This document shows positions 7,488-16,170 of a stretch of DNA of 64,000 nt, piece after piece (the stretch's first letter is position 1; each line of letters opens with the position of its first letter). The translations under genes were made by a program, and so were the position numbers. The notes below the pieces were generated by a model. It did not search any database and was not told where the DNA came from. It saw only the letters and a program-made list of their open reading frames with translations. Location: assembly GCF_900187565.1 (NCBI RefSeq), contig NZ_FYED01000011.1, forward strand, positions 62,001-126,000. Reading direction: 5' to 3'. The stretch comes from Pseudomonas sp. Irchel 3A7. GTDB lineage: Bacteria > Pseudomonadota > Gammaproteobacteria > Pseudomonadales > Pseudomonadaceae.

Positions 7488-8582
7488 ATGTTCAAAGGCT
7501 TGCCCTTATTTTTCATCCTCTTGCTCAGCCTCACAGCCCACGCTGAAAACTGGCCCACTGAGCAATGGTCCGCCGGCCCCACCATCACCGGCCCGGCGCT
7601 TCAGGCACTTGAGGCATACGCCTTCCCACCCCGCGATGACACCACCCACCAAGGCATCCGCACCGACGCCTTGCTGGTGATCCGCGACGGCCAGTTGATC
7701 TACGAACGCTACGCTGGCCCGACCACCGCCGACACCCCGCACCTGACCTGGTCGATCAGCAAGAGCCTGATGGCCACGGTCCTCGGCGTGGCCTATGGCG
7801 AAGGCCGGTTCAAATTGCAGGACCCGGTTGCCCAATTCTATCCGCCGCTAAAAAAATACCCTGAGATGACCATGGCCGACCTGCTGCATTGGGCATCCGG
7901 ACTCGACTGGCAGGAAGACTATGAATACGCACCGTTGAAGTCCTCGGTGGTCGCCATGCTCTACACCCGCGGCCACCCGGACATGGCCGCGTTCACCGCC
8001 GATCACGACACCTATGCCGCACCGGGGCAGGCGTTTCGCTATTCCAGCGGTGACAGCAACCTGTTGTCCGCCGCGCTGAAAACCATCGTCGGCCCGGACC
8101 GCTATGCGAACTTTCCGTGGACTGCATTGTTCGAGCCGCTGGGCATTCGTCATGCCGTTTGGGAAACCGATGCCACGGGCACATTCGTCGCCTCGTCCTA
8201 CGCCTACCTCACCGCTCGCGACCTGGCCCGCATCGGCTTGTTGATGGCCCGCGACGGTCGCTGGGGCGATCGGCAATTGCTGCCCGAGGATTGGGTCGCA
8301 TTCAACCGTGAACCGTTCGTCCACTATCACGCCAATCAGGATGATGCGGTGCCTGGCGGCCACTGGTGGCTGAACCGTGCGGTGAATAGCGCGGCGCAAC
8401 CCTGGCCCGATGCCCCCGCCGATACCTTCGCCGCGCTGGGCCATTGGGGGCAGGCGATGTACGTGATCCCCAGCAAAAACCTGGTCATCGTGCGCTACGG
8501 CGATGACCGTGATGGAAGTTACCGGCACAACGAACTGCTCAAACTCGCGCTCAAGGCCTTTGCCGGGAAGGTACAGCCATGA
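7488..8582 (+). CDS. Periplasmic serine hydrolase, class C beta-lactamase fold
   Basis: A 364-residue penicillin-binding-protein/beta-lactamase-like hydrolase. A signal peptide (residues 1 to about 19, ending TAHA) directs export. The catalytic SxxK is SISK (Ser89, Lys92), and the second motif region reads YSSGDSN in place of a strict YxN. HWGQAMYVIPSKNLVIVRYGD near the end is the usual third-motif strand. Such proteins are esterases, peptidases or D-aminohydrolases more often than true lactamases. The gene overlaps the next by ATGA, so the two are co-translated. Confidence 0.83.
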   Translation: MFKGLPLFFILLLSLTAHAENWPTEQWSAGPTITGPALQALEAYAFPPRDDTTHQGIRTDALLVIRDGQLIYERYAGPTTADTPHLTWSISKSLMATVLGVAYGEGRFKLQDPVAQFYPPLKKYPEMTMADLLHWASGLDWQEDYEYAPLKSSVVAMLYTRGHPDMAAFTADHDTYAAPGQAFRYSSGDSNLLSAALKTIVGPDRYANFPWTALFEPLGIRHAVWETDATGTFVASSYAYLTARDLARIGLLMARDGRWGDRQLLPEDWVAFNREPFVHYHANQDDAVPGGHWWLNRAVNSAAQPWPDAPADTFAALGHWGQAMYVIPSKNLVIVRYGDDRDGSYRHNELLKLALKAFAGKVQP

Positions 8583-8908
8583 GCCGTCGTTCATTTGTAC
8601 GTCGGCTACCGTTCAGCACGGTGTTGTTGATTCTGCTGCTCGCCTTGCTCGGATGGGCCTGGCAGGAGCGCGTGGCGTTCTGGGCATTCCCGGACATCAT
8701 CAGCGCCTACACCGCCAAGGAATATTGCTCGTGTCGGTATGTGATGAACAATGACTCGGCGTATTGCCGTAGCTATGTGAAACAGTGGCTGCCGACCAGC
8801 GGCTTTAACGATGACGCCACGACCAAACGCATCACCGTCAGCGGGTTGGGGCGCAGCAACAGCGCGACCTGGATCGGCGAGCGTCAGGGCTGTCGCTTGG
8901 CCCCCTGA
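8579..8908 (+). CDS. Small single-pass membrane protein, function unknown
   Basis: A 109-residue protein starting in the ATGA overlap with the hydrolase gene. Basic residues (RRSFVRR) precede one membrane helix (about 12-30). The remainder, predicted outside, holds Cys50, Cys52, Cys63 and Cys104, spaced as if for two disulfides. No family was recognised. Tight coupling suggests it assists or anchors the preceding hydrolase, which is inference. Confidence 0.72.
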   Translation: MSRRSFVRRLPFSTVLLILLLALLGWAWQERVAFWAFPDIISAYTAKEYCSCRYVMNNDSAYCRSYVKQWLPTSGFNDDATTKRITVSGLGRSNSATWIGERQGCRLAP

Positions 8909-8923
8909 CGCCATACACACAAC

Positions 8924-9019
8924 ACCTGTGGGAGCGAGCCTGCTCGCGAAAGCGTCGGCAGGCGCGACACAAGTAGTGAGGCTGCAAGTGCATTCGCGAG
9001 CAGGCTCGCTCCCACAGGG
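8924..9019. repeat. Inverted REP pair
   Basis: CTGTGGGAGCGAGCCTGCTC and its inverse GAGCAGGCTCGCTCCCACAG face each other across about 45 bp. They occupy most of the 285-bp gap before the M20 gene. The rest of that gap (9020-9193) shows only GGTTCCACACCGTGGAACC, an inverted repeat (GGTTCCAC/GTGGAACC) near 9051-9069. Confidence 0.85.
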
Positions 9020-9193
9020 TTTTATGTGAGTTTCAATTGATCGGCTCCTCAGGTTCCACACCGTGGAACCACATTCGATTGTCCTCGCGCGCGACTCGCG
9101 GTTATCTGGCGGTGAGCGCGACCTGCCTTGATGTGTCGCGAAATCACCGCGAACAAAAAGAACGGGAATACACCCGGCCCGAGGACAATCGTC

Positions 9194-10369
9194 ATGACCC
9201 GACATCAGCACATCCTTGCCTGGCTCAACGACGTGGCCAGCGACCTGCACGCCATCCGCCAGGACATCCACGCCCACCCTGAACTCGGTTTCGAGGAAAA
9301 CCGCACCTCGGCGCTGGTCGCCCAATCCTTGAAAGAGTGGGGTTATGAGGTGCACACCGGCATCGGCAAGACCGGCGTGGTCGGTGTCCTGCGCAACGGC
9401 AGCAGCCCGCGCAAGCTCGGGATTCGGGCCGACATGGACGCGTTGCCGATCATCGAGAACACCGGTGCGGCCTACAGCAGCCGGCATCAGGGCTGCATGC
9501 ACGCCTGTGGGCACGACGGCCACACCACCATGTTGCTGGGTGCGGCGCGCTACCTGGCGGCGACTCGCCAGTTCGACGGCACCCTGACCCTGATTTTCCA
9601 GCCCGCCGAAGAAGGCCAGGGCGGCGCCGAAGCGATGCTCGCCGATGGCTTGCTCGAACGTTTTCCCTGCGACGCCCTGTTCGGCATGCACAACATGCCG
9701 GGCCTGCCAGCCGGGCATCTGGGCTTTCGCGAAGGGCCGATGATGGCCTCGCAGGATCTGCTGACGGTGACGATTGAAGGCGTCGGCGGCCACGGCTCGA
9801 TGCCACATCTGGCGGTGGACCCGCTGGTGGCGGCGGCCAGCGTGGTCATGGCCCTGCAAACCGTGGTCGCGCGCAATATCGATGCGCAGCAGGCGGCGGT
9901 GGTGACGGTCGGTGCATTGCAGGCCGGGGAAGCAGCCAACGTCATTCCGCAACAGGCGATCCTGCGCCTGAGTCTGCGTGCGCTGAACGCCCAGGTCCGC
10001 GAACAAACCCTGGAGCGGGTAAGCGCGATCATCGAAGCCCAGGCCCGCAGCTTCGGCTGCACCTCGACCCTCGAACACCGTCCTGCCTACCCGGTATTGG
10101 TCAACCATGCGGCAGAAACCGAGTGCGCCCGGCAAGTCGGCGTCGAGTTGCTCGGTGCCGACGCCGTCGATGGCCACACCGCCAAACTGATGGGCAGCGA
10201 AGACTTCGCCTGGATGCTGCAACGCTGCCCCGGCGCCTACCTGTTCATCGGCAACGGTGTATCGCGACCGATGGTGCACAACCCGGCCTATGACTTTAAC
10301 GATGACATCCTGCTGACCGGTGCGGCGTACTGGGGCGCGCTGACCGAGAGCTGGCTCAAGCCGGCCTGA
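9194..10369 (+). CDS. M20 family amidohydrolase (hippurate hydrolase-like)
   Basis: A 391-residue zinc-dependent carboxypeptidase/aminoacylase of the M20D type, which cleaves N-acyl amino acids such as hippurate. Seen are DIHAHPELGFEE, RADMDALPI, the metal site MHACGHDGHTTMLLGAA, the PAEEGQGGAEAML block with the catalytic Glu pair, and GSEDFAWML near the end. The start was set at an ATG preceded by GAGGACAA; an in-frame extension to 9128 lacks a ribosome site. It heads a cassette with a symporter, an amidase and an IclR regulator, suggesting use of an amide-bonded nutrient. Confidence 0.88.
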   Translation: MTRHQHILAWLNDVASDLHAIRQDIHAHPELGFEENRTSALVAQSLKEWGYEVHTGIGKTGVVGVLRNGSSPRKLGIRADMDALPIIENTGAAYSSRHQGCMHACGHDGHTTMLLGAARYLAATRQFDGTLTLIFQPAEEGQGGAEAMLADGLLERFPCDALFGMHNMPGLPAGHLGFREGPMMASQDLLTVTIEGVGGHGSMPHLAVDPLVAAASVVMALQTVVARNIDAQQAAVVTVGALQAGEAANVIPQQAILRLSLRALNAQVREQTLERVSAIIEAQARSFGCTSTLEHRPAYPVLVNHAAETECARQVGVELLGADAVDGHTAKLMGSEDFAWMLQRCPGAYLFIGNGVSRPMVHNPAYDFNDDILLTGAAYWGALTESWLKPA

Positions 10370-10394
10370 GCTTTCACTTTCTACTGCCGCTGGA

Positions 10395-10418
10395 CCGGGC
10401 GCGTTACGTCGCGCCCGG
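10395..10418. other. Strong hairpin between M20 and symporter genes
   Basis: CCGGGCGCG, TTACGT, CGCGCCCGG form a perfect 9-bp stem with a 6-base loop. No T-run follows, so it is not a standard terminator. It may protect the upstream mRNA or reduce read-through into the transporter gene. Confidence 0.6.
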
Positions 10419-10447
10419 CATCACCCAACAGGTTTGGAGAGTTCCCC

Positions 10448-11758
10448 ATGCAGACTTCGAGTACTGGCGTTTCGCGTACCCGGCAGGTGGTCGCCGCCGT
10501 CATCGGCAACGCGCTGGAATGGTATGACTTCATCGTCTATGGCTTTCTGGCGAGCATCATCGCCCGGCAGTTCTTCCCCTCCGAGGATGAATACGCATCG
10601 TTGCTGATGGCGCTGGCGACCTTCGGCGTCGGCTTTTTCATGCGCCCGGTGGGCGGCATTTTGCTGGGCATGTATTCGGACCGCAAAGGGCGCAAGGCAG
10701 CGATGCAGATGATCATCCGTCTGATGACCGTGTCCATCGCGCTGATTGCCTTCGCGCCGAACTACGCCGCCATCGGCATGGGCGCGCCGCTGTTGATCGT
10801 GGTCGCGCGGATGCTGCAAGGTTTCGCCACGGGCGGCGAATACGCCAGTGCCACGGCCTTCCTGGTGGAAAGCGCACCGGCGCACCGCAAAGGGCTGTAC
10901 GGCTCGTGGCAATTGGTCGGGCAATGCCTGGCGGTATTCTCCGGCGCGGGCATGGTGGCGTTGTTCACGCATCTGCTGTCGCCCGAGGCGCTGGACAGCT
11001 GGGGCTGGCGGATTCCGTTCGTCATCGGTCTGCTGATCGGCCCGGTGGGGTTGTGGATTCGCAAACACATGGAGGAACCGGAGGAGTTCCTCGAGGCGCG
11101 GAAACAGGCCAAGGGCGAAAATCCGGGATTGTTGCAAGTGATCCGCGAACATCGGCGCAGCATTCTGGTCTCGATGGGCCTGGCCTGTGGTGCGACCGTG
11201 TCGTTCTACGTGGTGCTGGTGAACATGCCGACCTTTGCCCACAAGAACCTGGGCCTGCCACTGGATCAGGTGCTGCTGGTGCAGATGCTCGCGGTGGCGC
11301 TGATGACCGTGGTGATTCCGTTGTCCGGTGCGCTGTCGGACCGCCTTGGCCGGCGTCCGGTGTTGATGGCCTTCACCCTGGCGTTTTTCCTGATGGTGTA
11401 TCCGCTGTATGTCTGGGTGGCGGCGGCGCCGTCGGTGGAGCGTTTGCTGGTGATGCAACTGTTGTTGTGCAGTGCGATTGGCGGTTTCTTCGGCCCGGCC
11501 CCGACGGCGCTGGCCGAGCAATTTCCGATTGAAGTGCGATCTACCGGCGTCTCGGTGGCCTACAACGTGGCGGTCATGGTGTTCGGCGGTTTTGCCCCGC
11601 TGATCGTCACCTGGCTGAGCAAGGCGCTGGCCACGCCGGTGGCGCCATCCTTCTATGTGCTGTTCGCTTGTGTACTGACGCTGCTGGGTACTTACTGCAT
11701 GCATGAAGCACCGCGCGCCAGGCAATCCGTTGAACTTGACCTTGGAGTGAAACCTTGA
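10448..11758 (+). CDS. MFS transporter, metabolite:H+ symporter type
   Basis: A 436-residue twelve-helix transporter. The opening VVAAVIGNALEWYDFIVYGFL, followed by GGILLGMYSDRKGRKAAM, is diagnostic of the MHS subgroup (ProP, KgtP, ShiA and relatives), which import organic acids, betaines or dicarboxylates with protons. The stop TGA is contained in the TTG start of the amidase gene (TTGA overlap), so transporter and amidase are translated together. The substrate is probably the amide or its product; this is inferred from neighbours. Confidence 0.88.
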   Translation: MQTSSTGVSRTRQVVAAVIGNALEWYDFIVYGFLASIIARQFFPSEDEYASLLMALATFGVGFFMRPVGGILLGMYSDRKGRKAAMQMIIRLMTVSIALIAFAPNYAAIGMGAPLLIVVARMLQGFATGGEYASATAFLVESAPAHRKGLYGSWQLVGQCLAVFSGAGMVALFTHLLSPEALDSWGWRIPFVIGLLIGPVGLWIRKHMEEPEEFLEARKQAKGENPGLLQVIREHRRSILVSMGLACGATVSFYVVLVNMPTFAHKNLGLPLDQVLLVQMLAVALMTVVIPLSGALSDRLGRRPVLMAFTLAFFLMVYPLYVWVAAAPSVERLLVMQLLLCSAIGGFFGPAPTALAEQFPIEVRSTGVSVAYNVAVMVFGGFAPLIVTWLSKALATPVAPSFYVLFACVLTLLGTYCMHEAPRARQSVELDLGVKP

Positions 11759-13203
11759 GCATCCATCCGATTGTCGAACTGGACGCCGATGCGCTGTCCC
11801 GGGCCATCCACGAACGCCAGGTGTCCTGTCGCGAAGTGATGCAGGCCTATCTGGCGCAGATCGAGCGTTTCAATCCGCAGGTGAATGCGCTGGTATCGCT
11901 GCGCCCGCCTGAAGAGCTGCTGGCTGAAGCCGACGCCTGTGACCGACAACTGGACCAGGGCCAATCCCGAGGCTGGATGCACGGCATGCCGCAAGCGATC
12001 AAGGACCTGGCGGCGACCGCCGGGTTGCGCACGACCATGGGCTCGCCGCTGTTCGCCGAGCAAGTCCCGCAACAGGATGCGATCAGCGTGGCGCGGGTGC
12101 GCAATGCCGGGGCGATCATCATCGGCAAGACCAACGTCCCGGAATTCGGCCTCGGCTCGCAGACCTACAACAGCGTTTTCGGTACCACCACCAACGCCTA
12201 CGACCCGACACTGGTCGCCGGTGGCAGCAGCGGCGGGGCGGCAGTGGCGCTGGCCTTGCGCATGCTGCCGGTGGCCGACGGCAGCGACATGATGGGCTCG
12301 CTGCGCAACCCGGCGGCGTTCAACAACGTCTTCGGTTTGCGCCCATCCCAGGGCCGCGTGCCCCATGGCCCGGCGCCGGAAGTGTTCGTCCAGCAACTGG
12401 CCACCGAAGGACCGATGGGCCGAACGGTCACCGATGTCGCTCGTTTGCTCGGCACCCAGGCCGGTTACGACCCGCGTGTGCCGTTGTCGCTGACGCAGGA
12501 CCCGGAGATTTTCCATCAGTCGCTGGTGCAGGATTTCAGCGATGTCCGGCTCGGTTGGCTGGGCGACTACAACGGCTACCTGCCGATGGACCCGGGGGTG
12601 ATGAGCCTGTGCGAGTCGGCGATGCCGGACTTCGAAGCGCTGGGCTGCAAGGTCGAGGCCTGCCAGCCGGACTTTTCCATGGAGCGTTTGTGGCAAGCCT
12701 GGCTGGTGCACCGCCACTGGCTGGTGCAAGGCGGCCTCGGCGCGATGTATGCCGATCCGCACCAGCGCGAGCAACTCAAAGCCGAAGCCCGATGGGAGAT
12801 CGAGGGCGGCCGGCGCCTGACCGCGGCGGATGTCTATCAGGCGTCGATCAGCCGCAGCGAATGGTATCGAGCCTTGAGCGAGTTGTTCGAACGCTACGAT
12901 TTCCTGTTGCTGCCCACCGCCCAAGTATTCCCTTTTGATGCACAGACCCCTTGGCCGCGCGTCGTCGGCGGGCAGGCCATGGACACTTATCACCGCTGGA
13001 TGGAAGTGGTGATCGGGCCGACCCTGGCCGGTCTGCCGAGCATGAACGTGCCGGTGGGTTTCAACCCGGCGGGATTGCCGATGGGCCTGCAAATCATTGG
13101 CCCGGCCCAGGCCGACCGTGCGGTGCTGCAACTGGCCTATGCCCATGAACAACTGACGCAATGGGTCAAACGGCGGCCACCCGGTTGTCTGCAAAATGCC
13201 TGA
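11755..13203 (+). CDS. Amidase signature family hydrolase
   Basis: A 482-residue cytosolic amidase of the GatA/AtzE fold. The catalytic triad is visible: Lys in GMPQAIKDLAATAG, the cis-Ser in GGSSGGAAVALA and the nucleophile Ser in DGSDMMGSLRNPA. Translation starts at TTG with GGAG eight bases upstream, overlapping the preceding stop. The protein is not GatA, because no gatB or gatC is near. The cassette suggests that an amide is imported by the MHS symporter and hydrolysed here and by the M20 enzyme. Confidence 0.88.
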   Translation: MSIHPIVELDADALSRAIHERQVSCREVMQAYLAQIERFNPQVNALVSLRPPEELLAEADACDRQLDQGQSRGWMHGMPQAIKDLAATAGLRTTMGSPLFAEQVPQQDAISVARVRNAGAIIIGKTNVPEFGLGSQTYNSVFGTTTNAYDPTLVAGGSSGGAAVALALRMLPVADGSDMMGSLRNPAAFNNVFGLRPSQGRVPHGPAPEVFVQQLATEGPMGRTVTDVARLLGTQAGYDPRVPLSLTQDPEIFHQSLVQDFSDVRLGWLGDYNGYLPMDPGVMSLCESAMPDFEALGCKVEACQPDFSMERLWQAWLVHRHWLVQGGLGAMYADPHQREQLKAEARWEIEGGRRLTAADVYQASISRSEWYRALSELFERYDFLLLPTAQVFPFDAQTPWPRVVGGQAMDTYHRWMEVVIGPTLAGLPSMNVPVGFNPAGLPMGLQIIGPAQADRAVLQLAYAHEQLTQWVKRRPPGCLQNA

Positions 13204-13274
13204 GTACTGCGGATGGGCGCGTAATTTGCTGTACGTTAACGATCATCCATTTTGGGCATACGGAGGTCGATTCC

Positions 13275-14045
13275 ATGGACAGCAAGGCAGAAACCGGCAG
13301 CGTACGTTCGGTCGAGCGCGCCTTGGCGATCGTCGAGTTGCTGGGCGAGCATCAGGCGTTGGGCCTTGAGGAGTTGCACTACCTGACGACCCTGCCCAAG
13401 GCCACGGTGTCGCGCATGTTGCTGACCTTGCAGGAGCAGGGCTGGGTCTATCGCGGCTTGAGCGATCGGCGTTATCGCCTGTGCGCCAAGCGCCTGTTCG
13501 GTGACAGCCGGCAGCGCTTCAAGCGGCGCCTGGTGGAAAACGCCGCGCCGTTGTTGGTGGAATTGAGCGAGCGCACCGGGCTGGTGGCGGACTTGTCGTG
13601 TTTTGATGGCGAGCGGGTGGAGGTCATGGAAAGCGCGATCCCCACGGTGTTGCGCAAACGCTATCCGAACAACTGCCAGATCGTCGGCCAGCACGCCAGC
13701 CTGTTTCATTCGGCGATGGGCCGCGCTTGCCTGGGCGAACTGCAAAGCCATGAGGTGGAACGCCTGGCCGAGCGCGAGCGGCTGAACGACGAATCCTTGT
13801 ACAACACCACCCAAGAGGCGCTGCATCAGGGCTTCGGCCAGCGTACCGAAGGCTACTGGGAATACCCGGTGCGCCTGCCGTTCCTGATCCGCGCGGTGGC
13901 CTTGCCGATTCATACCGAGGGTCGCCTGGTCGGCAGCATGGCGTTGCACTGGCCGATGGATCAGGCGCCGGTGGAGCGGGTGCTGAGCCTGCACCTCAAT
14001 AGCCTGGCGGCGACCATTGGCGATGTGCAGCAGGCGATGGCCTGA
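13275..14045 (+). CDS. IclR-family transcriptional regulator
   Basis: A 256-residue regulator. Residues about 10-70 form the winged helix, with RSVERALAIVELLGEH and LPKATVSRMLLTLQEQGWV. The rest is the GAF-like effector domain, with SFxS-like SLFHSAMGRACLGEL and the FLIRAVALPIHTE strand. The ATG at 13275 has GGAGG ten bases upstream; a longer frame begins inside the amidase gene. It lies 71 bp after the amidase and probably controls the whole M20-MHS-amidase cassette. Confidence 0.88.
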   Translation: MDSKAETGSVRSVERALAIVELLGEHQALGLEELHYLTTLPKATVSRMLLTLQEQGWVYRGLSDRRYRLCAKRLFGDSRQRFKRRLVENAAPLLVELSERTGLVADLSCFDGERVEVMESAIPTVLRKRYPNNCQIVGQHASLFHSAMGRACLGELQSHEVERLAERERLNDESLYNTTQEALHQGFGQRTEGYWEYPVRLPFLIRAVALPIHTEGRLVGSMALHWPMDQAPVERVLSLHLNSLAATIGDVQQAMA

Positions 14046-14066
14046 TTCATTCCTGTGAAGGGAGGC

Positions 14067-14204
14067 TTTTGTGGCGAGGGAGCTTGCTCCCGCTCGGCTG
14101 CGCAGCGGTCGCAAAACCTGTGTATTCGGTCTATCTGAAGTAACCCATTATCGGTTTTGGGAGCGCTTCGCACTCCAGCGGGAGCAAGCTCCCTCGCCAC
14201 AAAG
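14067..14204. repeat. Inverted REP pair, GTGGCGAGGGAGCTTGCTCCC subtype
   Basis: TTTTGTGGCGAGGGAGCTTG pairs with CAAGCTCCCTCGCCACAAAG about 100 bp away. Inner arms GCTGCGCAGCGG and CGCTTCGCACTCCAGCG add further dyads. This second REP subtype recurs near 29.5 and 58.0 kb. Confidence 0.85.
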
Positions 14205-14288
14205 GCAGGTTGGGAGTAACAGAAAGTTTGCAACCTGTGTCAGGCCAGTTAAGGTTCAGCACAGGTTTATCTGCCCCCACGAGTCTCT

Positions 14289-14879
14289 ATGTTCATGCGG
14301 TCTGTCACCCAAACCCTCGCCATCCTGCTGCTGGCCGGCGCTTCGCTGTCTGCCCGGGCCAATTGGTATCTGGACGGCGAATCCTCGCGGCTGTCGTTCG
14401 TCAGCACCAAAAACACCAATGTTTCCGAAGTGCAGCGCTTTCTGGTGCTGCACGGCAAGGTCGATCCCAAGGGCCTGGCGCAGGTGGAAGTCGAGCTCGA
14501 CTCGATCAACAGCGGCATTCCATTGCGCGACGAACGCATGCGCAAGGACTTGTTCGAGATTCAGACCTTTCCCGAAGCGTTGATCACCACGCAAATCGAC
14601 TTGCGCCCGATCAACGACCTCGCCTCCGGTGCGCAACTGGAATTGCGTCTGCCGCTGACCGTCAATTTGCACGGCAAACAACACACCTACAACGCCGAAC
14701 TGCTGGCCACGCGCCTCGATGACCGGCGTTTCCAGGTGGTGACCCTGGAACCGCTGGTGATCAATGCCGAAGATTTCGATCTGGCGCCCGGCCTGGAAAC
14801 CCTGCGCAAGGTCGCCGGGCTGTCGGCCATCAGCCTGTCGGTGCCGGTGGGCGCTGTACTGATCTTCACGGCGCGCTGA
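14289..14879 (+). CDS. YceI-family periplasmic protein
   Basis: A 196-residue exported lipocalin-like protein. The signal peptide (about residues 1-24, ending SARA) precedes NWYLDGESSRLSFVSTKN, the usual first strand of the YceI beta-barrel that binds isoprenoid or other amphiphilic chains. DERMRKDLFE and FPEALITTQ fit the family pattern. One base separates its stop from the cardiolipin synthase gene, so the two are co-transcribed and probably coupled. The link to lipid metabolism is suggestive only. Confidence 0.85.
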   Translation: MFMRSVTQTLAILLLAGASLSARANWYLDGESSRLSFVSTKNTNVSEVQRFLVLHGKVDPKGLAQVEVELDSINSGIPLRDERMRKDLFEIQTFPEALITTQIDLRPINDLASGAQLELRLPLTVNLHGKQHTYNAELLATRLDDRRFQVVTLEPLVINAEDFDLAPGLETLRKVAGLSAISLSVPVGAVLIFTAR

Positions 14880-14880
14880 C

Positions 14881-16038
14881 ATGGCCGGCGCAATCTTTCC
14901 CTGGCGTGAAGGCAACCACTTCGAACTGCTGATCGACGGCCCGCAGTTTTTTCCGCGCATGCTGGTGGCGATTGCCCGGGCCGAAGAACAGGTCGAACTG
15001 GAACTGTACCTGGTGGAGGCGGGCGCTTGCGCCGAGGCCATGGTGCAGGCATTGGTCCAGGCGGCCGAGCGCGGCGTGCGGGTGCGTTGCCTGTTCGACG
15101 ATTACGGCAGCCTCGCCTTCACCCTGACCTTGCGCCAGCGCCTGATGGCTGCCGGGGTCGAGCTGCGTTTCTACAATCGCCTGAGCTGGCGGCGTTGGCT
15201 CGGCAACTTCTACCGTGATCACCGCAAGCTGTTGTTGGTGGATCAAACGATGGCCGTGGTCGGTGGCACCGGCGTCACCGATGAGTTCTGGACGCCGGGG
15301 GAAGACGTCAGCGAATGGCATGAAGTGATGGTGGAAATCACTGGCCCGCTGGTGATCGACTGGCAGCTGCTGTTCGACCGCCAATGGATCGCCAACCGTC
15401 ATCGTCGCGCCTGGAAACCTGCCGCGCATTTCGGCCTGCCACGTCTGCCCCGCGTGCCGTCCATGGGCGAGGGCATGGGCCGGGTTGCCTACGCCGACGC
15501 CCGCCAGCACCGCGACATCCTGCAATCGCTGATTCGTGCGCTGAACAGCGGCCAGCGGCGGATCTGGCTGGCCACGCCGTACTTTCTGCCGACCTGGAAA
15601 GTCCGTCGCTCCCTGCGCCGTGCGGCCTCCCGTGGCGTCGACGTACGCCTGCTGCTGACCGGCCCGCGCACCGATCACCCGTCAGTACGCTACGCCGGGC
15701 ATCGTTACTACCCGCGACTGCTCAAGTCCGGCGTGCAGATTTTCGAGTACCAGCCGTGTTTCCTGCATCTGAAAATGGTCCTGATCGATGATTGGGTGAG
15801 CATCGGTTCGTGCAATTTCGATCACTGGAATCTGCGCTTCAACCTCGAAGCCAATCTTGAAGCCCTGGACCCCGGACTGACCCGGGCGGTGGCGGCGAGT
15901 TTCGAAAGGGACTTTGCCCTGAGCCAGGAAGTCAGCCTGGAGGCATGGCAACGCCGACCGCTGTGGCGACGGGTCAAGCAGCGGGTGTGGGGGTGGGTGG
16001 ATCGGGTGGTGGTGAATCTGCTGGATCGGCGGGGATAG
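14881..16038 (+). CDS. clsB: Cardiolipin synthase B (phospholipase D superfamily)
   Basis: A 385-residue inner-membrane-associated enzyme with two HKD motifs. These are YRDHRKLLLVDQTMAVVGGTG (residues about 115-135) and FLHLKMVLIDDWVSIGSCNFD (about 297-317), both complete HxKxxxxD. It has no N-terminal transmembrane pair, which fits the ClsB type that makes cardiolipin from phosphatidylglycerol and other phospholipids rather than ClsA. The start ATG lies one base after the yceI stop. Confidence 0.88.
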   Translation: MAGAIFPWREGNHFELLIDGPQFFPRMLVAIARAEEQVELELYLVEAGACAEAMVQALVQAAERGVRVRCLFDDYGSLAFTLTLRQRLMAAGVELRFYNRLSWRRWLGNFYRDHRKLLLVDQTMAVVGGTGVTDEFWTPGEDVSEWHEVMVEITGPLVIDWQLLFDRQWIANRHRRAWKPAAHFGLPRLPRVPSMGEGMGRVAYADARQHRDILQSLIRALNSGQRRIWLATPYFLPTWKVRRSLRRAASRGVDVRLLLTGPRTDHPSVRYAGHRYYPRLLKSGVQIFEYQPCFLHLKMVLIDDWVSIGSCNFDHWNLRFNLEANLEALDPGLTRAVAASFERDFALSQEVSLEAWQRRPLWRRVKQRVWGWVDRVVVNLLDRRG

Positions 16039-16056
16039 TCGCCACCCCACAAACCA

Positions 16057-16149
16057 CTGTGGGAGCGAGCCTGCTCGCGATGGCGGCGTAACAGTCAACA
16101 GAGATGTTGAATGTTATGGCCTCATCGCGAGCAGGCTCGCTCCCACAGG
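16057..16149. repeat. Inverted REP pair
   Basis: CTGTGGGAGCGAGCCTGCTC and GAGCAGGCTCGCTCCCACAG flank about 45 bp. They lie between the convergent clsB and bglX genes. Confidence 0.85.
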
Positions 16150-16170
16150 GTTACTTCGGTGTGTCAGGAG

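Noticed and set aside
8606..10279. 557-codon minus-strand frame across the M20 gene
   Set aside because: It is a shadow frame, spanning a REP pair and the antisense of the M20 coding region. Its product has no recognisable domain.
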